A stretch of DNA of 64,000 bases from Chrysaora quinquecirrha (taxonomy: Eukaryota; Cnidaria; Scyphozoa; Semaeostomeae; Pelagiidae). The notes beneath the pieces are model-generated. The model worked only from the letters and a program-made list of their open reading frames with translations, did no database searches and was not told the DNA's origin. Position 1 is the stretch's first letter, and each line of letters starts with the position of its first letter. The DNA lies in contig JACTAT010000032.1 in NCBI GenBank assembly GCA_014526335.1, forward strand, positions 5,306,914 to 5,370,913, in the 5' to 3' direction. Below, in pieces: positions 21,511 to 30,930 of the stretch. The translations under genes and the position numbers were made by a program.

Positions 21511-21960
21511 ACTTGATTTGATATGACTTGACTTGACTTGACTTGATTCGACTTGACTTGACTTGACTTGACTTGATTCGACTTGATTCGACTTGACTTT
21601 ACCTGACCTGACCTGACCTGACCTGACCTGACCTGACCTGACCTGACCTGGCTTGACTTGACTTGACTTGACTTGGCTTGGCTTGACTTATCTTGACTTG
21701 GCAGGGCGCGACGTGATGTGATGTGACGTGATGTAACTTTTATTGGCTTGGGTTTGCTTGGATTGGCTCAGCTGGGCTGTACTATGCTTGGTTTGGCTTG
21801 GCTTGGCTTTGCTTGGCTTGCCATGCTAGGTTTGGCTGAGTTGGGTTTGGCTTGGCTTAGCTTCGTACATAGTTTGGCTTGGCTTGGCTAGGCTTGGGTT
21901 GGGTTTGGCGTGGCTTGGCGGTGCATGGCTTTTCTTTGCTTGAGTTGAACTGGCTTGATT
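21511..21960. repeat. Pentanucleotide satellite (ACTTG / ACCTG / GCTTG)
   Basis: Three homogenised blocks follow one another: ACTTG units, ACCTG units (21601-21650) and GCTTG units, the last increasingly imperfect. Confidence 0.9.
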
Positions 21961-22269
21961 TTTCTCCTTAATTGCTATTTTCTTATGATGCATTGTTGTT
22001 TTATTTTAGGCCGAGAGGCATGGAAACTCGATTCTTAGAGAATATTGAAGCATAAGTGATGTTGGTGTGGAATTTCATATAGAGGTAAGATCCTTTTCGT
22101 AGCTTAGAAAACACCTTTACAAAAATTGCGTGAAGCATTATTTAAAAGGAAAACTTGCTCAAAAATTTTCTGAAGCATTACTTGAAAACTTTTTAGACAA
22201 ACTTGGTCTTTAAATGTTTGAAAAACTGTTTAAACATGTCTTGTAAGCTTTTTTGAAAACGCGGTCTGT

Positions 22270-22545
22270 TCCTGTTTTGAATCTGTGTGAAAAATTGTCG
22301 GAAAACACTTTTTATTTAAACACTACTTGACAACACTGTTTGAAACTGTTTGAGAAATGCATAAGCTATTTTGAGATGTTTGAAATACTGTAAACACTTT
22401 TTGAAAAAACTGTGCAGATCGTTTTTGAATGTGTGTAAAAAATTGTTGAAAGCACTTTTTATTTAAACACTACTTGACAACACTGTTTGAAACTGTTTGA
22501 GAACTGCGTAAACTGTTTTGAGATGTTTGAAACTATTAGAAAGAG
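22270..22545. repeat. Tandem duplication of about 148 bases
   Basis: ACTTTTTATTTAAACACTAC TTGACAACACTGTTTGAAACTG occurs at about 22307 and 22455. Surrounding GTTTGAAA-rich sequence extends the pattern to 22150. Confidence 0.7.
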
Positions 22546-22862
22546 GACAAGGTGGCAGGGAGAAATTGCAATGCTGAGTACTGAATGATTGTCGTGTTAA
22601 AGGTCTTCGAAAATTCCGGTAAAAATCCGGCTTAATATCTTGAAGATCCGGCCGCAACCGGATTTTCCGGCCAACCGGATTTCCGACACACCCCTAGCGC
22701 CCAATGTTTAACATATTCTTATATGCTTTTGCACTGTTGCACTGTCTATGTTGTATTGTTCCATGTGTTGTATGTATTAATCTTAGTCTTTGGTCGATCC
22801 AGGGTGGGTTTGAAGGACCAAAGTGCTTGAGTGCTTGTTCTGTTTTTCAGTGAAGAAAAAAT

Positions 22863-23215
22863 ATACACGTTTTTTATACAAGGAGCCTTTGGTCTGAGTT
22901 GAGGCTGGAGTTCATGAATTTTGTGGCAAAATGAGGCTGAAAGTTCCTTATACTGTTCCTTGTGGTCAAATATCTCTGAATAGCAAATTTTACAACAAAT
23001 TTGCTTCGTTTTCGAGCTAAAAATACAAATTGAGTTGTTTTATGAGGTTCGGTAGACAACAGGTTGTTACATATGTTGGTTAGCTGTATAAATCGGCTTG
23101 TTCTTGAAATAAATTATCCTTAGTTTTTCATCCGAGCCTCCAAAGTTCCTTAAAGTTCCTTAATTTTCGGGAGTTTTCAGCCTCGAGTTCCTTATAAAGG
23201 TATTCCTTAAAACTT
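22863..23215. mobile_element. ACACG-poly(T) palindromic MITE, copy 2
   Basis: TACACGTTTTTTATACAAGG and inner phrases TTGAGGCTGGAGTTC and AGTTCCTTATACTGTTCCTTG are shared with the copy at 56957-57335. The right tip is worn. Confidence 0.6.
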
Positions 23216-23439
23216 GGTGCAGGAAAAAGTGGGAAAGGGCCTAGGCCTAAGTTTGATACTAACCTTAATAATTATCCCAAAGCTAACCCGCTAACCCTAA
23301 CGCTTGCCTCATTCATGAAGCTATACGTAGTCTTAACGCAGCCAATGCATAAAAAAACCTATGGCATGTGTTAAGCTTGCAAAAACCGGCTAAAGTGCCG
23401 CTCCTAATTGGACCCTCCAATGCATTTGTCAGCATAGTG

Positions 23440-23565
23440 GAGCTGGATTGCTATTGTGCTTTGTTTCTTACCCCGAGTGCTGATTGGTTAACAAACACAA
23501 TAGCAATCCAGTTTTGACCCCTGATTGGTGTATTTCAATCCGCATCTGTGTATATATCCGTTAGC
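23440..23565. repeat. Small hairpin repeat upstream of the fucosyltransferase
   Basis: TGGATTGCTATTGTGCTTTG and the inverted AACAAACACAATAGCAATCCA are about 40 bases apart. Confidence 0.55.
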
Positions 23566-23817
23566 CTTAATCGATTGTTTCGGTCTGTTTCTGAAGGTAG
23601 CTATTTCCTCTGAGGAGTGTCAGACGAAATAGCTTGTCCAAGACATTGCCGCTATTTATTGAGATCTTGATGATACTTTGTAGTTAGAAGCCATTTTGTA
23701 TTTATTAACTTGATTCGTAATAAGCAGATTCACGCACCAATGCAGCTAGGCAATTGCACTTGCACATATACCCACTCGCACCAAAAATAGGATACATTAT
23801 CTTGTAGGGCATACATT

Positions 23818-25143
23818 ATGGCATTAACTAATGCCTTGCCAGGTTGTGCCAGAATGCAGCACCGACGTAAAACAATTCACTGGGTAGCGATTATTCTTTT
23901 TGCCAGCCTGATCCTAATCCCAGTCATCCGAAATCTTACGTTTCAAGATCCGCTGATAGACTTTACGGGCGGCGAAAATGCGAGGGAATGGGGTTCGAAG
24001 CTGAAAAGTACGACAAAGGTTATTCTTTTATACACAACATACCATCGTAACTCGATTTGGTTTGGTTTGCACGGAGACGTTGCTTTAGTAGAGGACACTC
24101 TTCATAGTTATTTCACTGATTTTAGCTGCGAGTACAGCGATTGCCTTTTAACGTATGATCGCAAAAGACTATCAAGGGCTGATGTGGTTTTGTTTCAAGC
24201 GAGAGCGCTAGAATTGTATCGTTGGAATATATACAGTGCTGATAAGCTGAAGAAATTACGGAAACACGTCCCAAAGTGGCAGAAATGGATCTTCTTCAGC
24301 CACGAAAATCCCCAAGATGATATCAATATATACAAGCCGTATGATGGCATTTTTAACTTGACTGCTTCGTTTAATCGAAAATCCGACATTTTTATACCGT
24401 ATTCAACGTTTACGAGGTTGCGAGGAAAATCCAAAGTCGCTTTGAAAAATTACGCCATGGAAAAAACTGGACTCGTTGTTTGGGCAGTAAGCCATTGTAA
24501 CCTAATGAGACAAGAATACGTTTTAGAGCTTCAGAACTACGTTAATGTTACTGTCTATGGAAAATGTCGACATTTCTACAATAATCGTAAACATTGCGAA
24601 CATTACGACCAGAGTTGCGACGACGAAATTGCGAGCTATAAATTCTTCCTTGCCTTTGAAAACGAATTCTGTGATGATTACGTCACTGAAAAGTACTGGG
24701 AACGAATCAAACTGGAATCAGTGCCGGTTGTCATGGGAGCGGCGTATGATAACAGGAGTGTTATTCCAGGGTCGTATATCGATGCTAGTAAGTTCGATTC
24801 AGTCAGATCTCTGGCTGATTACTTGAAGTACTTGGATAAAAATGACACCGCTTATAATGAGTACTTTGCATGGAAACGGAGCTACGCCGAAGATGAAAAA
24901 TATTCTCTGCTCTGCAACGTCTGCAAGGCTTTGCATACAAAACATTCTGAAAAACAGTCTACAGTCGAAGTCTCTGAATTTTTCAATAAACGAAAGACCT
25001 GCACTGAGCCTCATAAAGAGACAGTTAACAAGTTCCAGAAGCAAATTCAGAAGTCGAGAGATGAGCGAGAAAAGGGTCTATCTTATTTATCTTTGTTTTA
25101 TGAGAAGCTGCAGAATGCTTTTCTACAATTACTGCTTGTGTAA
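23818..25143 (+). CDS. Alpha-1,3-fucosyltransferase, GT10 family
   Basis: A single-exon frame of 441 codons. GT10 enzymes transfer fucose from GDP-fucose to GlcNAc in glycan antennae or the N-glycan core in the Golgi lumen. The protein has a short cytosolic tail, a signal anchor (about 20-37) and a luminal domain. Residues 218-240 (VVWAVSHCNLMRQEY) with VYGKC at 246-250 and YKFFLAFENEFCDDYVTEKY at 274-293, then VPVVMG at 302-307, are the signature GDP-fucose-binding blocks of the family. SHENP lies at 161-165. Length is normal, with a charged C-terminal tail and terminal helix. The ATG follows an AG acceptor (23806-23807), suggesting a 5' UTR intron; Met13 is an alternative start. Acceptor specificity cannot be told from sequence. 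It pairs with a broken paralogue 4.6 kb downstream. Confidence 0.95.
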   Translation: MALTNALPGCARMQHRRKTIHWVAIILFASLILIPVIRNLTFQDPLIDFTGGENAREWGSKLKSTTKVILLYTTYHRNSIWFGLHGDVALVEDTLHSYFTDFSCEYSDCLLTYDRKRLSRADVVLFQARALELYRWNIYSADKLKKLRKHVPKWQKWIFFSHENPQDDINIYKPYDGIFNLTASFNRKSDIFIPYSTFTRLRGKSKVALKNYAMEKTGLVVWAVSHCNLMRQEYVLELQNYVNVTVYGKCRHFYNNRKHCEHYDQSCDDEIASYKFFLAFENEFCDDYVTEKYWERIKLESVPVVMGAAYDNRSVIPGSYIDASKFDSVRSLADYLKYLDKNDTAYNEYFAWKRSYAEDEKYSLLCNVCKALHTKHSEKQSTVEVSEFFNKRKTCTEPHKETVNKFQKQIQKSRDEREKGLSYLSLFYEKLQNAFLQLLLV

Positions 25144-25279
25144 GAGGTTCTTTAGATGCATGAGCAGCTTCTTTGTCCCTCCCAGTTTTATACACACTAC
25201 CCCTTCAGCTACAGTTAATAACATGTAACCAAATTTCGCAAATCAAGTTAGCTGAAGGTTGGTTGCTTTTAGAAAACCC

Positions 25280-25440
25280 ATTCACAATTCAATTCAATTC
25301 AATTCATTTTTATTCGTAGAAATACAATTTACAATAATAAAATGTACTCTACACGGCCCAAGAAAAGCAGAGCTTATCTTGCTTGGGCCGCTACAAAGCT
25401 AACAAAACTAACAAAACTAATAACATGAAGTTAAGTATAC
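25280..25440 (-). mobile_element. 3' end of a LINE, minus orientation
   Basis: On the minus strand, GCTTTTCTTGGGCCGTGTAG leads to ATTTCTACGAATAAAAATG and a TGAATTGAATTGAATTG tail. A short 3' tandem tail of this kind is typical of CR1-like LINEs. Confidence 0.4.
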
Positions 25441-25640
25441 AACTCGTTTGGGACAGCTATTGGTATGGCATTTTCATCATGCAAATCTCTAAACAAAATA
25501 GAGAAAATGCAACAGCAGGCTTTAAGATTCCTCTTTAATGATCAAACTAGCTCATACAGTGATTTGTTACTAAAGTCGGAAAAATTTTCCATGCATGTTG
25601 GCCGATTAAGGTCATTGTGCATAGAAATTTTCATAATAAT
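25441..25640 (+). pseudogene. LINE reverse-transcriptase C-terminal fragment (CR1/jockey-like)
   Basis: The frame reads SLNKIEKMQQQALRFLFND, then SSYSDLLLKSEKFSMHVGRL, then RSLCIEIF. The KIEKIQxRALRFLYND...SMHxxRLRxLxIEIF pattern is the region after the reverse-transcriptase core in many invertebrate CR1-like elements. The frame is cut off at 25640, where the next palindromic element begins. Confidence 0.65.
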
Positions 25641-26062
25641 TATATGAGAGTTTTCAGCCCGGTTAAACGGGCTGCACACTCAGCCCTCCTCTCCGGTTAA
25701 TTCTCTGCAAAATTGATTTTGTGATTACATGAGATAATTTCAGCCCGGGCTGAAAACTTAGCCCGGGCTGGAATTCCAGCCCTCCTTCGGCTAGGCGGGC
25801 TAGGTTTTCCAGCCCGCTTGAACGGGCTGAGATTTCTCATGTAATGGCAAATTTTTTCCAGCCCGGGCTAGGAACTCTCTTTGCGTAAGCCCAGTTTGAC
25901 TGTGGTTTTAGTTTCGTGTCAAAACGTGTCAATTTTGGCGTCATTTGTCTTAGGTAATCGATTTCAGCCCGGCTGGAAACGTTCATATAATCGCACGCCA
26001 ATTCCAACCCGGCTAACCGAGCTGAAATTCTAGCCCGGGCTGAAAACTCTCATAAAATCAGC
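25634..26062. mobile_element. Palindromic element rich in AGCCCGGGCTG hairpins
   Basis: Inverted ends TTATATGAGAGTTTTCAGCC and GGCTGAAAACTCTCATAAAA flank about 385 bases. At least seven internal inverted units are built on CAGCCCGGGCTG or CAGCCCG..CGGGCTG. There is no coding capacity. It has truncated the LINE fragment before it. Confidence 0.7.
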
Positions 26063-26375
26063 CCCTAAATAACTTGAATCCCTCGTTTACGAAGAATATC
26101 TTTCAAATCGAGCAAATCTCTGATTCGCTTCAAAAGAACGCACCCTACATATATGTATATATTAAAATGTATCGATTTAGCTATTGCAGTATTTATCTAT
26201 GACGGTGTATTTTAATTGCTTACAAAAAGCTTTTACGTAAATTTAAAAATTTATACATATACGCATGCATGTGAACCTTAAAAATGTATTTTTAAAATTG
26301 TATTTATTTTTTTTATGGAACGAATTGTATTCTGTAGCGAACTCAACACTAGGTATGTTAAGAGGCCTGGGGACG

Positions 26376-26660
26376 AAGTTGTGAAAAAGTATAAAACCCT
26401 AACTTAGGAAGCAAGATGCAAGTCACTTGATTAAATGCCTCCTAGAGCAGATAAACTGGGACTCGAATCCTGTCTTTCACTTAAACTCCCATTAAACGTG
26501 AATTTAAACGAAAATTTGCTGCCATATTCATGCCAAAACGACTGCAATTTTAGTCTTTGCACGTGGAGAGGATTCCCTCAGACAAAAATCTACCATTTCG
26601 AGAATAATGTCGCGTTCGACCCAGACCTCTTTGAGAAGGTTTATTACAAATAGAAATTAG
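26376..26660. repeat. Half copy of the GAGGATTCCCT palindromic element
   Basis: GATGCAAGT, AAATGCCTCCTAGAGCAGAT, AAACTGGGACT, GTGGAGAGGATTCCCT and ACCCAGACCTCTTTGA match the right half of the element at 44763-45190, in the same order. Confidence 0.65.
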
Positions 26661-27104
26661 TCGACCCAAATGGCCTACCTCTTAACATTTCTAGCTACAT
26701 CTAAATTTAGAGCTCTCTTATAAGTGACCAGCCCTTGGTTATTGAAGCCCTTTGCGCTTTTAAATTCCCTTCCCACCTACAAGCTCGTTCTACAGTATAA
26801 CTTGATAATTAATTCCTTATTAGCTGGGTATTTTAAATGTAATAAATTTTGTTTTCGGGGGGAGGGGTATTTTTTAAACTAATTAGGTACACGGTGAATT
26901 TGTAAAATATTTTAGCACTAATAACCTTGGTAGAAGTTGCAATAGACGATAGGAACTAAGTTGTTGACGCCCAGATTGAGTTCGTTTCGAATTGCTTTAT
27001 CATCGGATGGAGGTTCCTTAACAGTGCTGTGCACTGTGAGTACACTCTAATCTCACGTCGGATCAAGGGGCGCAATGCGAAGCAAAGGCAAACCGAAGCC
27101 GTGT

Positions 27105-27200
27105 AATCAAGTCGAGTATAATCAAATCCCAGACTGATTACTTGTGTCGTAGTTATCGCTATTGAAGTAAATGCTAGGACGCTCAAACTACGACTCATAA
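27105..27200. mobile_element. TAGACT-family MITE remnant
   Basis: GTCGTAGTTATCGCTATTGA through AACTACGACTCATAATCG. A second end, GCGATAACTGGAGCTCAAGT AATAAGTCTA, lies at 27548-27578. Confidence 0.4.
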
Positions 27201-28391
27201 TCGAACGGTTATCTTTCTGGACTTCTGTTTTCTGCCTCGATCTCATATTACCATGGTTACAATGAGGTCAACGATAAGTGGTTGTAATGGCCTAAATCTA
27301 CCGGGTCTAAAAACGCCGTGAAAAACAATGTTTCTGTATTAAAATTAACTTAACTATTTGTTTTGCAGAAAGCTCTTACCAACCCAGCTTTTTCGATATT
27401 CGTTCAAAACTTTTTGCGGGACTTAGTACTAAAACGGCTGCCGAGTAGGGCTCGTATGTTTTGCTGTGCGGATGCAATGAACCAGCCTCGTTTCAACGCT
27501 CGTCCCAGTTTGAGCGACCTCGGTTTGATATTAGTCTCGGTCTGATGAGCGATAACTGGAGCTCAAGTAATAAGTCTAATCAAATCCCATTGCTTTGGAT
27601 TGGGGTGGGGAGGCAATGCTTAGTTGAAATCAATCTGGCATGGTGTGACTTAGGCCTTAACTTTGAAGTTGATATAACTTCATAGTTATAGCTTATTTAT
27701 TTGCTTCTTATTTTAATGCAGTTAATATTTCACTATTTAATCACAAGTTTCTGGTATTAATGTATTTATTAAGTTTTATTCTAATTTTGCTTGTAAAGAA
27801 CAAGACTGAAACTATTTTAACGTGTATATTTATGATATTTTAAAATGGAGTGAAACGTGTTTATAGTATTTTGGACTTTGGAAATTTTCATATTAGGCCT
27901 TGTATTGGACAAATGAACTGAACACTGAACATCGTCCAAAGTGGAAGTTAAAAATCAAGTTCATTTGGCCACTTTGTTGAGTCATTGAACATCGTTAAAT
28001 GAATTTTTAGTCAAAAGTGTTTGGTGGACAAAATTTGTTCAGTGGTATGTTCAGTTCATTTGGCCACCGAATTGTACAAACACTGAAATTTATTCGATAG
28101 CTATATGCAACGCGCGCAATGGCAACACTCTTTTCGACGTAGATCTCGAATTTCGCGCCAAAATGCTGCACGAAAAAGAGGTTGAACATGGCGGCAAATG
28201 TTGTGCACATGATATGTGTTCTATACCAGTGGATAAGTTTGATAGACTGGAGGCGGCAACCCTAATAATAACAGTAACGTTGAATCCCGGGTCTAATCCT
28301 TAACCTAATGCAAGCCATAACACTAACACAACACTAAAAATTGTACTAGTTTAAGAGCATGTAATAAAAGAGTACGTTTCTTATAGGACAA
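27201..28391. other. Spacer between the fucosyltransferase copies
   Basis: Contains repeated CAAGTTCATTTGGCCAC phrases (27905-28070) and AACATGGCGGCAAATG near 28187. No gene is supported. An acceptor TTTCTTATAG lies at 28377-28386, just before the next start codon. Confidence 0.3.
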
Positions 28392-29713
28392 ATGGGATTA
28401 ACTAGTGTCTTGCGAGGCTGTACCAGAATGAGGCTCAGAAGAAAAGCAATCCGGTGGGTAGTGTTTGCTATACTTAGCAGCCTCGTTATCATCCCTATTC
28501 TTCGAGAATTTTATATTCAGGGACCCGCTTGCGAACTTTACGGGCGATGAAAATACGGCTGAGTGGGAATCGAAGCTTGATAGTAGTACTAAAGTTATGC
28601 TAATGTATACGACGTTTTGGCATAAGCCAGTATGGTTTGGTCTGACAGGGAATAAACTGCATGATTACTTCGATAACTATGGCTGTGAGTACGAAAATTG
28701 TCTTGGAACGTATGATCGAAAGAAAATACAAAGAGCGGATGCGCTGATTTTTCACGCAAGGGATATAGAACTCTATCGCAATTATCGATATAGCGCTGAA
28801 AAGCTGAAGGAATTACGACGACGCGTACCCTACAAGCAGAAGTGGATATTTTTGAGCCATGAAAACCCTAAAGATGATATCAATTGGTATAAGCCGTATG
28901 ATGGGGTTTTCAACTGGACAGCTTCGTTTACACGAAAATCCGATGTTTTTATACCGTATACGGCTTTTACGAGGTTACGACAAAAATCAAAAGTCTTGTT
29001 ATGGAATTACGCGAAAGAGAAGACAGGACTGGTTGCCTGGGCCTCGAGTCATTGTAATCTAATGAGACAAGAATACGCTTTGGAACTTCAAAACTACGTT
29101 CATCTCACGGTTTATGGAAAATGTCGACATTTTTTCAATAATCGTAAAAATTGCAAGCATTTCAATAAGAAATGCGACGAAGAAATTTCCAGGTACAAGT
29201 TCTTTCTGGCCTTCGAAAACGAATTCTGTGATGATTACGTCACTGAGAAGTACTGGGAACGAATCACGCAAGATTCTGTGCCCGTTGTCATGGGAACACA
29301 CTATAATAACGAGATTGTTATTCCTGGATCGTATATTGACGCTAGTAAATTCGATTCGATCAAATCTCTGGCTGGTTACTTGAAGTACCTTGATCAAAAC
29401 GACACCGCTTATAATGAGTACTTTGCATGGAAACAAAACTATGCTATAGATGAAAAATATTCGCTGCTCTGCAAGCTTTGCAAGTCTTTGCATTCACAAA
29501 AATTTAGAAAGAAATCGACAGTAATAACATCTGAATTTTACGATAAACAAAAAACATGCATTGAGCCTTATAGAAGACCAAATAAGCAAGTTTAAAGAAC
29601 AAATTGAAAAATCAAGAAGTGAAAGAGAAAAAACTTTATCCTTTTTTACTGTTATATTTGGAAAGCTCGAAAATGCGTTTATACGATTACGAATACTATT
29701 ACCTCTTGTTTAG
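28392..29713 (+). pseudogene. Second GT10 fucosyltransferase copy with two frameshifts
   Basis: Paralogue of the gene at 23818, about 70% identical by eye. The homologous start (MGLTSVLRGCTRM...) is ATG 28392, but this frame ends at TGA 28548-28550. The catalytic part continues in another frame, open to TAA 29593-29595. Homology then shifts once more near 29570-29584, continuing to TAG 29713 with the C-terminal helix. Both breaks look like single-base changes, the first an extra base near 28505-28510. The catalytic blocks (SHENP, HCNLMRQEY, FENEFCDDYVTEKYW, VPVVMG) are all intact, and a few residues are missing after WFGL. It is either a young pseudogene or an intact gene with two sequence errors. 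If translated from an internal start it would lack the membrane anchor. Confidence 0.85.
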
Positions 29714-29892
29714 GGATTGTTTGATAAAGTTAAGCTCTGAAAACGGTATATTTTGTTGAGTCCGAATTTGCGTTCGATTTGTGCTAGAATTCCGGTGATA
29801 TCGAAACTGGTTTTAACCAAGTTCGAGCCTACTCAATTAATCATGGATATTACTAGAGTAATTTACCTGAGCCCTTGTTACGCTCATGAAAC

Positions 29893-29990
29893 CGAGTCTA
29901 GCACCAAACTGAGGCCGCTCTAACTGTTGTTGTGACGGGTTGTTTATGTGTTAGAGGAGAGAAAATAACGACTAGGGGAACGAGTCTGGA
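29893..29990. mobile_element. TAGACT-family MITE, GC-richer subtype
   Basis: GAGTCTAGCACCAAACTGAG to AACGACTAGGGGAACGAGTC. The interior has GTTGTTGTGACGGG. Confidence 0.35.
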
Positions 29991-30102
29991 CCAACCTCGT
30001 TCCTAGAGTTATTTTAAAAGAAATGCTCGTGGCTGTATTTCTTTTGGCTGGAAAGAATTCATGGTCGCCTGAATATCCCTGGGAACGATGTTGTGTCTAG
30101 AC

Positions 30103-30229
30103 TTAATGCATGAGTCGTAGCTATCGCTGTTGAGTTGAATTGCTGGACGTTTACTTAAGCAAACAACAACAACGTATCAATTCAATTCAATGTCAGTTTA
30201 AGTTAGGGACTTGGGAAGCAAGTCTAGTC
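30103..30229. mobile_element. TAGACT-family MITE, long subtype, inverted copy of 19130-19264
   Basis: Starts TAGACTTAATGCATGAGTCG TAG, contains TTGAATTGCTGGACG and CAACAACAACG, and ends GTTAGGGACTTGGGAAGCAA GTCTA. Confidence 0.65.
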
Positions 30230-30571
30230 TAGTTCTAGCTTTAGTTCCACTGTTTTGAATTTTGTTCGATTAGGAAATATTCTTTGGATATTCTTACATC
30301 TTTACATTACCACCACTTAAGTCTACCGTTTTCGGATTCGCTTAGGCTTTGACAGATACCATTTATACTTAGAGAGAGTTTGTTAATTGCTCAAAGATTT
30401 TAGCTTATTGTTATTTTTAAACAGTAAAGAGATGTTTAAAGTTTATTACGAGAAAGTTTGATTGAAAACTGTTCGCCCAGTCTATATGTTATAAAAGGAA
30501 CTATTGCTGTTGTTGGTCCTTTATTTTTAACCTTCTGAAAAGGACGTCAAAACAGCAAAATGACGTGTACG

Positions 30572-30737
30572 GCTAGACTCACTACAAAAGCCGTAGATTC
30601 GCTGCCTGCTTCCTACAAGCAACACCAGCTCATAGTTTGAGCTGCCGCGAACAAGACAACTATTTTCAATGTACAGTTTTGGATTGAGTTGAATTATTGC
30701 CAATGCACTAAAACTACGAATCACGTAATAAGTCTAG
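30572..30737. mobile_element. TAGACT-family MITE
   Basis: TAGACTCACTACAAAAGCCG TAG at the left and CTACGAATCACGTAATAAGT CTA at the right. Arms are diverged inside. Confidence 0.55.
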
Positions 30738-30930
30738 TATGCATCTTTGTCGATAGTTTTCGCGCCAAAATCAGTTGGATCCAGACTCTTCAGGGTGGCT
30801 GACGTTTTCAAAAATCGATGACGTCCAATTGCTGCAAAATTTTAGCTTGCTTTAGAAGGACTTGTTCTTGTGTGTTTAACTGAAACGCGTGGATAAGATT
30901 TGATTTTAAGGTTAAGTTGAATTTCCATAC

